Shown here piece after piece: positions 1 through 6,144 of a stretch of 9,815 bases of DNA. Origin of the DNA: CAVPGH01 sp046726955 (GTDB lineage: Bacteria > Acidobacteriota > Vicinamibacteria > Fen-336); NCBI GenBank assembly GCA_046726955.1, contig JBKPBQ010000314.1:1-9815 (forward strand), given 5' to 3'. The position numbers and the translations under genes were made by a program. The notes under the pieces are model-generated. The model was not told the DNA's origin. It did not search any database and saw only the letters and a program-made list of their open reading frames with translations. How positions within the stretch are numbered: the stretch's first letter is position 1; every line of letters starts with the position of its first letter.

Positions 1-451
1 CGAGGAAGCTGTCGTCGTACACGTCGAAGCCGCGGGCCAGGCCGAAGCGCGAGGAGAGCGGAAAGGCGCTGACGAAGGCGCCGGTGCGGTAGCCGAGCGC
101 CTTGAGCCGCGTGGCCAGCGTGTCCACCGTTGGCGGGAAGCGAAAGCCCGAGTTGTCGCGCACGCCGTGCTCGAACGGATAGCGGCCGGAGAGGATGTTC
201 GAGTGCGACGGGAGCGTGACCACGTTGTGGGCGTAGGCGCGCGTGAAGCGGACGCCTCCGTCGGCGAGGCGGTCGATCCACGGCGTCGAAGCCTTCGTGT
301 TTCCGAAGGCACCGAGCGCGTCGGCGCGCAGCGTGTCCACGGTGATCAGCAGGACGTCGAGGCCCGCCTCGCCCTTCGGGCGGTCTCCCCGGCAGGCGAA
401 CCCGATGATCCCCGCGAGGACGACGAGGCCCCCGAGAAGGCCTCGTCTCAT
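1..451 (-). CDS. Sulfatase-like (threonine-nucleophile) protein, N-terminal 150 residues; 3' end lies beyond the left edge
   Basis: This is the N-terminal part of an alkaline-phosphatase-superfamily hydrolase of the sulfatase fold. The ATG at 451 overlaps the TGA of the upstream gene as ATGA, which fixes the start and suggests translational coupling; no Shine-Dalgarno is visible. Residues 1-20 form an export signal (Arg2, Arg3, a hydrophobic stretch, Cys20). The sequence before Cys20 (GFAC) is a weak lipobox, so a lipoprotein is possible but not certain. Asp39 in ITVDTLRAD is the first metal ligand. Thr79 in T-L-P-S-H, followed by S-N-I-L-S-G, sits where sulfatases have Cys or Ser. Roughly three quarters of residues match the upstream gene over about 119 positions, so the two are tandem paralogs. 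A C-terminal TPR region is expected by analogy but lies outside the window. The likely role is hydrolysis or transfer of a phospho-group outside the cytoplasm; the substrate is unknown. Confidence 0.85.
   Translation of the reverse strand, partial: MRRGLLGGLVVLAGIIGFACRGDRPKGEAGLDVLLITVDTLRADALGAFGNTKASTPWIDRLADGGVRFTRAYAHNVVTLPSHSNILSGRYPFEHGVRDNSGFRFPPTVDTLATRLKALGYRTGAFVSAFPLSSRFGLARGFDVYDDSFL
448..451 (-). other. ATGA stop/start overlap between the two minus-strand paralogs
   Basis: The TGA of the 704-residue gene (450-448) shares bases with the ATG of the next gene (451-449). No Shine-Dalgarno precedes the second ATG, so re-initiation by the terminating ribosome is the likely mode of translation. 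This places the two paralogs in one transcript. Confidence 0.85.
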
Positions 452-2562
452 GCCGGCGGCGCGGCGTTCAGCCAGGCGCGGACCTTCGGGAAGTCGCGCC
501 CGTAGACCGGCTCCGGAGCCTCGCGGAGGAAGCGCTCGAGGTAGGGCCGCGCCTCGGCGGCGCGGCCGGCTTTCACCAGGAGCGCCCCGAGGTTGAAGAG
601 CGTGTCGAACTCCCGGGGCTCGAGCGAGACCGCGGTCTTCCAGTGGCCGATCGCCTCCTCGCGCTCGCCCGTCTCCGCCGCGATGACGCCGAGCGCGTTG
701 TGGGCGCGGGCCACGCGGGGGTTCAGCTCGAGGGCGGAGCCGAGCGCCTGGCGGGCCTTGTCGTACTCGCGGGCGCCGAGGTAGAGCGTGCCGAGGTCCA
801 CGAGGGGCAGGGCGTTCGTGGGGTCGAGCTTTCGCGCGGAAGCGAACGCCGCCTCGGCCTCGCCGCGCCGACCCGCGGCGGCGAGGGCCACGCCGCGCGC
901 GATCACGACGTCCACGTCGGGATCGCTTCTCCCGGCGTAGGCATCGAGCAGCTTCAGCGCCTCTTGCGCCCGCGCGGCCTCCGTCAGGTAGGCGCCGAGG
1001 AGCGCTGCCGTTCCCGAATCCTCGGGCACGAGCGCGAGCGCCTTCTGGAGGGCGACCGCCGCCCCGCGGAGGTCGCCTCGCTCCCGGCGGAGGAAGGCGA
1101 GTTGCGTCCAGGCGACCGGCATCGACGGCCGCGTCTCCACCAGGCGCTCGGCGCGCGCGATCGCCCCGGCGAGGTCTCCCGCCCGGTACTGCTCGACGAG
1201 CGCCTGCAGCTCCGCGTCGAGCGCGATGAGCCGCTTCGGGTCGTCGGCCTCGGTTGGCGCGCGCCCGCCGTGCGGGACCGCCGCCGCCACGTAGCCGAGG
1301 CCACGGAGCCGCTCGCGGACCGCCGCGTCTTCCGTGCCCCCGTCCCATCCGCGGTCGCCGCCGCGGACGCGCGCGAGCGCCGCCTTCATCTCCTCGAGCC
1401 GCTGGGGCTGCTGGCCCGCGAGGTTCCTCGACTCGGCGGGATCCGCCGACAGGTCGTACAGCTCGGGCAGCGGCAGATCGACGTACTTGAAGGAGCCGCG
1501 CACGAGGCCGAAGAGAGGCGCCCAGCCGCGGTTGCGCGCGGAGGAGAGGGCCTCGAGGTAGCTCTCGCGCGGCGGCAGCGACCGGCCGGCGGCGAGAGGA
1601 AGGAGCGTGCGGCCGGATATGTCCGCGGGAGCGGGCAGCCCCAGCGCGTCGAGCACCGTGGGCAGGATGTCCACGTGGCGCACGGGCTCGCGCACGACCC
1701 GGGGCTTCAGCAGACCCGGCGCGTAGAGCACGAGCGGAACGCGCAGCGTCGCCTCGTACGCGAAGATTCCGTGCGTCGCCTCTCCGTGCTCTCCCAGCGA
1801 CTCGCCGTGGTCCGACGTGAGGACGACGATCGTCCGTCCCCGCTCCGCAGAGGCCAGGACGGACTCCAGGAGGAGGCCGAGGGCCGCATCGGCAGCCGCG
1901 ACCTCGCCCTGGTACGGCGACGAGGCGAAGCGCGCGCGGAGCGGCTCGGGGGGAGCGTAGGGAAAGTGGGGCTCGTAGACGTGGAGCCAGCAGAGCCAGC
2001 GCGCGTCGCCCTGCGCGTGGATCCACTCGCGCGCGAGCGCCGCCGTCTCCGGCCCCGGCCGCTCCTCCATCTCGAACGCGTTGTGGGTATCCGCGTTCGC
2101 GAACCGGTCGTCGTACACGTCGAAGCCACGGCCGAGGCCGAACCGCGAGTCGAGCGGGAAGGCGCTGACGAAGGCTCCGGTGCGATATCCGCGCGCCTTC
2201 AACAGGGTGGCGAGCGTCTCGCCCTCCGCAGGGAAGCGGAAGCCCGAGTTGTCGCGCACGCCGTGAGCGGTCGGGTAGCGGCCGGAAAGGATGTTCGCGT
2301 GCGATGGCAGCGTCACCACGTTCTGCGCGCGCGCCTCCGCAAAGCGCACGCCTTCCGCGGCGAGTCGGTCCATCCACGGCGTCCCCGCGTCGGCCTTGCC
2401 GTACGCGCCGATCGCGTCCGCGCGCAGGGTGTCCACCGTGATCAGGAGGACATTCGCCGCGCGCTCGTTGCGACCCGGATGCCGCCACCCGCACGCACAC
2501 AGCACCGACAGCCACGCCAGCGCGACGAGCGCGCCTCCGAAGGCGCCGCGCGGTCGAACCAT
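448..2562 (-). CDS. Sulfatase-like/TPR fusion lipoprotein with threonine nucleophile (704 aa)
   Basis: A predicted membrane-anchored hydrolase or phosphotransferase of the sulfatase/alkaline-phosphatase superfamily with a long TPR tail. Residues 1-24 are a lipoprotein signal: Arg3, Arg5, a hydrophobic core, then LCAC with Cys24 as the likely lipidated residue. The catalytic domain (about 37-425) has Asp44 (TVDTLRAD), Thr84 in T-L-P-S-H at the nucleophile position, His199 in YEPHFPYAPP, the metal pair Asp251-His252 in TSDHGESLGEHG, and His264. LYDLSADPAESRN (368-380) and RLRGLGY (418-424) close the domain. About seven TPR-like helix pairs fill 449-684, for example A-L-P-L-V-D-L-G-T-L-Y at 584-594. 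The frame stays open far upstream, but ATG2562 is the first start giving a signal peptide. Thr in place of Cys/Ser and His in the Asp-His pair argue against a formylglycine sulfatase and resemble NPP, EptA and LtaS enzymes. It heads a transcript with the paralog downstream. The substrate is unknown. Confidence 0.92.
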   Translation of the reverse strand: MVRPRGAFGGALVALAWLSVLCACGWRHPGRNERAANVLLITVDTLRADAIGAYGKADAGTPWMDRLAAEGVRFAEARAQNVVTLPSHANILSGRYPTAHGVRDNSGFRFPAEGETLATLLKARGYRTGAFVSAFPLDSRFGLGRGFDVYDDRFANADTHNAFEMEERPGPETAALAREWIHAQGDARWLCWLHVYEPHFPYAPPEPLRARFASSPYQGEVAAADAALGLLLESVLASAERGRTIVVLTSDHGESLGEHGEATHGIFAYEATLRVPLVLYAPGLLKPRVVREPVRHVDILPTVLDALGLPAPADISGRTLLPLAAGRSLPPRESYLEALSSARNRGWAPLFGLVRGSFKYVDLPLPELYDLSADPAESRNLAGQQPQRLEEMKAALARVRGGDRGWDGGTEDAAVRERLRGLGYVAAAVPHGGRAPTEADDPKRLIALDAELQALVEQYRAGDLAGAIARAERLVETRPSMPVAWTQLAFLRRERGDLRGAAVALQKALALVPEDSGTAALLGAYLTEAARAQEALKLLDAYAGRSDPDVDVVIARGVALAAAGRRGEAEAAFASARKLDPTNALPLVDLGTLYLGAREYDKARQALGSALELNPRVARAHNALGVIAAETGEREEAIGHWKTAVSLEPREFDTLFNLGALLVKAGRAAEARPYLERFLREAPEPVYGRDFPKVRAWLNAAPPA

Positions 2563-2567
2563 TCGTC

Positions 2568-2573
2568 GATAAT
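2568..2573 (+). promoter_or_regulatory. Candidate -10 box (GATAAT) for the plus-strand operon
   Basis: GATAAT matches five of six bases of the TATAAT consensus in an otherwise GC-rich 60-base divergent spacer. Transcription would start near 2580, giving a leader of about 43 bases that contains the inverted repeat at 2581-2594. No convincing -35 box lies at the expected distance, which falls inside the divergent gene. It overlaps the opposite-strand box almost completely. Confidence 0.35.
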
Positions 2574-2574
2574 A
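2569..2574 (-). promoter_or_regulatory. Candidate -10 box (TATTAT) for the minus-strand sulfatase-like genes; implies a leaderless mRNA
   Basis: Read on the minus strand, TATTAT matches five of six bases of TATAAT and fits the TAnnnT pattern. Its last base lies seven positions upstream of the ATG at 2562, so normal start-site spacing puts +1 on the A of the ATG. No Shine-Dalgarno precedes that ATG, which agrees with a leaderless transcript. The best -35 candidate (TCGAAG, 2599-2594) is poor and spaced at 19 bases. Confidence 0.4.
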
Positions 2575-2580
2575 GCAACC

Positions 2581-2594
2581 GGGCGGTCGCGCCC
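2581..2594. repeat. Short perfect inverted repeat in the divergent spacer, possible operator or leader hairpin
   Basis: GGGCG-gtcg-CGCCC is a perfect 5-base inverted repeat with a 4-base loop. It lies just upstream of the minus-strand -10 candidate, where an operator would block polymerase. It would also sit at the 5' end of the plus-strand leader, where it could form a small hairpin. In DNA this GC-rich such a repeat can occur by chance, and no T-tract follows it, so it is not a terminator. Confidence 0.3.
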
Positions 2595-2622
2595 TTCGAT
2601 CCCGTTCACGTCGTTGGATTTC

Positions 2623-3987
2623 ATGCTCTTCCCGATCCTCCTCCTGCATGCCGCCACTTCCGTCCCGGCCGAGGCGCCGCTGCCGCGCGGCAAGGTCGCG
2701 GAGTCGCTCCACGGCGAGGATCCGGAGCAGACCTACGCGCTCTATCTCCCAACCGCCTACGATCCCGCTCGCCCGTCCCCGATCGTCTACGTCCTCGACC
2801 CCCGAGGCCGCGCCCTGCTCGCCCTCGATCGCTTCCGTCCCGGCGCGGAGTCGCTCGGCTTCGTCCTCGCCAGCTCGTACCGCACGCGGAGCGACGAGGC
2901 GACGGACGTGAACACACCAGCGCTGCAGGCGATGTGGGCGGACACGCACGCCAGGCTCTCCGTCGACGACGAGAGGGTCTTCCTGGCCGGCTTTTCCGGA
3001 ACCGCCAGGGTGGCGCTGACCCTGGCGAGCGCGGCCAAGGGCCGGCTGCGCGGGGTGGTCGGTGCCGGCGCAGGCTTCGAGCCCCGACCGATCGCGAAGG
3101 GCGACCTCGGCTTCCTCTACTTCGGCGCGTCCGGCGACTCGGACTTCAACTACGGCGAGATGCAGGAGACGGACGAGAAGCTCTTCGAGCTGGGCGTGCC
3201 CTACCGCTACGAGGTCTTTCCGGGGCCGCACTCGTGGATGCCGGAAGCGGTGGCGACGCGCGCCCTGCGGTGGATGGCCCTGCGCTCGCAGGCGCGTGTC
3301 TCCGAGAGCGTCCTGGACACGGCGTGGAGCGAAGACGTGGCCCGGGCGCGTGAGCTCGAGACTTCCGGCCGCCTCCAGGAGGCCTGGCGACAGTGGAGCT
3401 GGATCGCCCGCGACTATGCGGGTGCGCGCGACACGGGCGAGGCGGAGGCTCGGGCCAAGGCCCTCCTCGCCTCCGAAGCGCGGAAGGCGGAGAGCAAGGC
3501 GCGCCGCAAGGACCGCGAGCGCGAGCGGGCGGCGATCGCGCGGGCCCAGGAGACGATCGCCCAGGCCAAGGCCTCCGGCGACGACCTTGCCGGGCTGCCG
3601 AAGCTGCTCTCCGACCTGCGGATCGCGGATCTGCGCAAGAAGGCCGCGGGCGAAGGGCCGGACGCGCTCTCCGCGCAGCGGGTACTGAACTCCGTCCAGT
3701 CCCAGGTTGCCTTCTACCTGCCCCGCGACGCGTCGCAGCGCGGAGCGTACGGCGAAGCCGCGCTCTACCTGACGATCGCGTCCGAGATCCGCCCCGAGGA
3801 CGCGCAGGTCTGGTACCACCTCGCCGCCGCGCAGGCCCGGGCCGGACGGACGAAGAGCGCCCTCTCGTCGCTCGCCAAGGCCCTCGACGCGGGCTTCGAC
3901 GACCGCGCTCGGCTGGAGAGCGACGCCGACCTCGCCTCGCTGCGGCGCGACCCGGGCTACTCGAAGCTCGTCAGCCGCCTGCCGTGA
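2623..3987 (+). CDS. Secreted alpha/beta-hydrolase with coiled-coil linker and C-terminal TPR-like domain (454 aa)
   Basis: A predicted exported serine esterase or hydrolase, fold-related to PHB-depolymerase/esterase-D-like proteins. The start ATG2623 gives a short signal peptide (FPILLLHAATSVPAEA, cleavage near residue 18). It is unusual in having no Arg or Lys at its N-terminus, and no better in-frame start is seen. The core (about 28-222) has Ser125 in the nucleophile elbow GFSGT, an acid candidate at Asp172 or Asp174 (GASGDSDFNY), and His203 in GPHSW, so a Ser-Asp-His triad is plausible. Residues 272-318 are a strongly charged Ala/Glu/Arg-rich helix, likely a coiled coil. Residues 372-454 form TPR-like helices ending in LASLRRDPGYSKLVSRL, which resembles the TPR end-of-group domain. 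It is first in the plus-strand operon, and its TGA overlaps the next start. The substrate is unknown; an ester-linked envelope or polymer substituent is a guess. Confidence 0.85.
   Translation: MLFPILLLHAATSVPAEAPLPRGKVAESLHGEDPEQTYALYLPTAYDPARPSPIVYVLDPRGRALLALDRFRPGAESLGFVLASSYRTRSDEATDVNTPALQAMWADTHARLSVDDERVFLAGFSGTARVALTLASAAKGRLRGVVGAGAGFEPRPIAKGDLGFLYFGASGDSDFNYGEMQETDEKLFELGVPYRYEVFPGPHSWMPEAVATRALRWMALRSQARVSESVLDTAWSEDVARARELETSGRLQEAWRQWSWIARDYAGARDTGEAEARAKALLASEARKAESKARRKDRERERAAIARAQETIAQAKASGDDLAGLPKLLSDLRIADLRKKAAGEGPDALSAQRVLNSVQSQVAFYLPRDASQRGAYGEAALYLTIASEIRPEDAQVWYHLAAAQARAGRTKSALSSLAKALDAGFDDRARLESDADLASLRRDPGYSKLVSRLP
3984..3987 (+). other. GTGA start/stop overlap coupling the hydrolase and the sulfatase-like gene
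   Basis: GTG 3984-3986 overlaps TGA 3985-3987 of the upstream gene. The downstream frame has no ATG near its signal peptide and no Shine-Dalgarno, so a coupled GTG start is the best choice. A second in-frame GTG at 4023 would cut the signal peptide short. Confidence 0.75.
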
Positions 3988-6131
3988 GCGGTCCCGTCGT
4001 CGCGAGAGCAGCCCTCGCCGGCGTGGTTGCCCTGTCGTTCGTCGCCTGTCGCCGGCCGCCGCCCGGCCCGTGCGCGGACTGCTCCGTCGTCCTCGTGTCG
4101 ATCGACACCTTGCGCGCGGACCGCCTGCCCGCCTACGGCTACGCGAAGGGCCGCACGCCCCACCTCGACGCGCTCGCCCGGCGCGGGATCCTCTTCGAGG
4201 AGGCCTACAGCCACTGTCCGCTCACGCTCCCCGCCCACGCATCGCTCCTCACCGGCCTCCTCCCTCCCCGCCACGGCGTCCGCGACAACGTCGGCTTCAC
4301 GCTCTCGCCCGCGCACGGGACGCTCGCCGCCCGCTTCAAGGCCGCGGGCTTCCGCACCGGGGGCGCCGTCTCCGCCTACGTGCTCCGCCGCCAGACCGGG
4401 ATCGCCGAGGGCTTCGACGAATACGACGACGCCCTCGAGAGCGAAGGGGCGGTCGAGTCTCTGGCCGCCGTGCAGCGCGACGGCGCCGTGGCGGTCGAGA
4501 GCCTCGCGCGCTGGATCGAGTCTCAGGAAAAGGCGCGATTCTTCGCCTTCCTCCATCTCTACGAGCCCCACACGCCCTACGCGCCGCCGGAGCGGTTCCG
4601 CGGGGGCGACCTCTACGACGGCGAGGTCTCCTACGCGGACGAGCTCGTGGGCCGGCTGCTCGACCGCGTCGAGGGAAAGGACCGGCTGATCGTGGCCGTG
4701 ACCGGGGACCACGGCGAGGGCCTCGGCGACCACGGCGAGGCGGAGCACGGGATCTTCCTCTATCGCGAGTCGCTGCGCGTGCCGCTCCTCCTGCGCCTGC
4801 CGCGGGACGCGGGAGCGGGCACGCGCGTGGCCGCGCCCGTCGCGCAGGTCGACATCCCGGCGACACTCCTCGCCCTCGCCGGCGTCCCCGCGGACGGCCT
4901 CGACGGCGTCTCGCTCGTGCCGGCGCTCGCCGGCGGCGCCGTGCCCGCTCGACGCGTCTATTCCGAGACGTTCTACCCCCGTTACCACTTCGGCTGGAGC
5001 GAGCTGCGTTCGGTCACCGAGGAGCGGTATCGATACATCGAGGCCCCGCGGAGGGAGCTGTTCGATTTGAAGGAAGATCCCACGGAGCGGCGCAACGTCG
5101 CCGACGAGAGAGCCAGCGCCGTCGCCGCGATGTCGCAATGGCTCGAGCAGCAATCCGCAGGAACTCGCGACGTCGCGGCTCCCGGCGAGGTCGATCCCGA
5201 GACGCGCGAGAAGCTCCAGTCGCTGGGCTACATCGGCGTGAGCCCGTCGCTCACCCTGCCCGACGTCCTGCCCGACCCCAAGGACAAGATCGCGGCCTAC
5301 GAGCAGCTGAAGCACGCGCTCGCCCTCCGCCAGGCCCAACAGGACGAGGAGGCCGTCGCCGCTTTCCGGAAGGTCCTGGCCGACAACCCGACGATGATCG
5401 ACGCCTGGGAGATGCTCGGGTACACGCTCATCCGCCTGGGCCGAACGAAGGAGGGCATCGAGTCCGTGGACCGCGCCCTGCGCCTCGACCCGATGCGCAC
5501 CACCGCCCACCTCGCGCTCGCGAAGGTGTACGCTCTCGAAGGGCGGGACGATCTCGCGCGCCAGCACGCCGAGATCGCTTCGGGACGCAATCCCGCCCAG
5601 GGCAACGAAGCGCTGGCCCAGCTCATGATGGAGAAAGGCGATCTCGCGAAGGCGGCGTCCTATGCCCGGCGCAGCGTTGCCGCCGACCCCGACCGGATCA
5701 TGAGCCGCTTCATCCTGGGTGTCGCCGCGCGCAGCGCCGACCGCTGCGAGGAGGCGGTCGAGGAGTTCCGGCGGGCGGAGGCCGCGAAGAACCGGCAGAA
5801 GCGCGTGGTCGTGCGCAGCCTCCACGCGCAGCTCGGAGACTGCCTCGCGCGGCTGGGCCGCGACGCAGAGGCGGAGGCCGAGTTCCAGGCGGAGCTGCAG
5901 GCCATCCCGCAGTCGGAGGACGCGCGCGTCGGCCTCGCCATGCTCTATCGCTCGCAGGGCCGCGACGCGGAGTCGCGGAGCGCTCTCAAGGCGCTCGTGA
6001 CCGCGGCCCCTCGTCCCGAGACCTACCTGAAGGCCGTCCAGACCGCGACCGTCCTCGGCGACGTGGAGGCGGCGCGGGCCCTCGCCGCCGAAGCGCACGC
6101 GCGATTCCCCGGCGACGGACGCTTCCACTGA
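3984..6131 (+). CDS. Sulfatase-like/TPR fusion protein with threonine nucleophile, second subtype (715 aa)
   Basis: The same architecture as the minus-strand paralogs but a more distant branch. The GTG start overlaps the previous stop. Residues 1-22 form an export signal ending SFVAC; Cys22 may be lipidated, but Phe at -3 makes the lipobox atypical. Two further cysteines follow (Cys30 and Cys33, C-A-D-C). The catalytic domain (about 34-415) has Asp41 (VSIDTLRAD), Thr81 in T-L-P-A-H, His196 in LYEPHTPYAPP, Asp242-His243 in TGDHGEGLGDHG, and His255. LFDLKEDPTERRN (359-371) and KLQSLGY (410-416) end the domain. Seven or eight TPR-like units occupy about 435-711. The threonine nucleophile and Asp-His pair suggest a metal-dependent phosphodiesterase, phosphatase or transferase rather than a formylglycine sulfatase. 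It lies between a secreted esterase-like protein and a secreted beta-propeller in one operon, which suggests a shared extracytoplasmic substrate. Confidence 0.9.
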   Translation: MSGPVVARAALAGVVALSFVACRRPPPGPCADCSVVLVSIDTLRADRLPAYGYAKGRTPHLDALARRGILFEEAYSHCPLTLPAHASLLTGLLPPRHGVRDNVGFTLSPAHGTLAARFKAAGFRTGGAVSAYVLRRQTGIAEGFDEYDDALESEGAVESLAAVQRDGAVAVESLARWIESQEKARFFAFLHLYEPHTPYAPPERFRGGDLYDGEVSYADELVGRLLDRVEGKDRLIVAVTGDHGEGLGDHGEAEHGIFLYRESLRVPLLLRLPRDAGAGTRVAAPVAQVDIPATLLALAGVPADGLDGVSLVPALAGGAVPARRVYSETFYPRYHFGWSELRSVTEERYRYIEAPRRELFDLKEDPTERRNVADERASAVAAMSQWLEQQSAGTRDVAAPGEVDPETREKLQSLGYIGVSPSLTLPDVLPDPKDKIAAYEQLKHALALRQAQQDEEAVAAFRKVLADNPTMIDAWEMLGYTLIRLGRTKEGIESVDRALRLDPMRTTAHLALAKVYALEGRDDLARQHAEIASGRNPAQGNEALAQLMMEKGDLAKAASYARRSVAADPDRIMSRFILGVAARSADRCEEAVEEFRRAEAAKNRQKRVVVRSLHAQLGDCLARLGRDAEAEAEFQAELQAIPQSEDARVGLAMLYRSQGRDAESRSALKALVTAAPRPETYLKAVQTATVLGDVEAARALAAEAHARFPGDGRFH

Positions 6132-6133
6132 CC

Positions 6134-6139
6134 AAGGAG
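6134..6139 (+). promoter_or_regulatory. Strong Shine-Dalgarno (AAGGAG) for the beta-propeller gene
   Basis: AAGGAG lies five bases before ATG6145, inside the 13-base gap after the previous TGA. It is the only clear ribosome binding site in the window. It fixes the start and suggests this product is translated independently of the genes before it in the operon. Confidence 0.8.
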
Positions 6140-6144
6140 ATCCG

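Noticed and set aside
203..217. Active-site Thr as a decayed, inactive sulfatase
   Set aside because: The same Thr occurs in all four proteins with intact metal-ligand motifs, which points to conserved function rather than loss.
2581..2594. Inverted repeat as an intrinsic terminator
   Set aside because: The stem is only five bases, no T-tract follows on either strand, and it sits between divergent starts where no terminator is needed.
643..2622. A long plus-strand open frame continuous with the esterase-like gene
   Set aside because: It is antisense to the sulfatase-like/TPR gene, Arg-rich and low in complexity, with no signal peptide or domain. The real gene starts at 2623.
2563..3819. A 419-codon open extension upstream of the 704-residue sulfatase-like gene, in the same frame
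   Set aside because: It is antisense to the esterase-like gene, has no family features, is rich in Arg and Leu as expected for a GC-rich antisense frame, and would bury a good lipoprotein signal at ATG2562.
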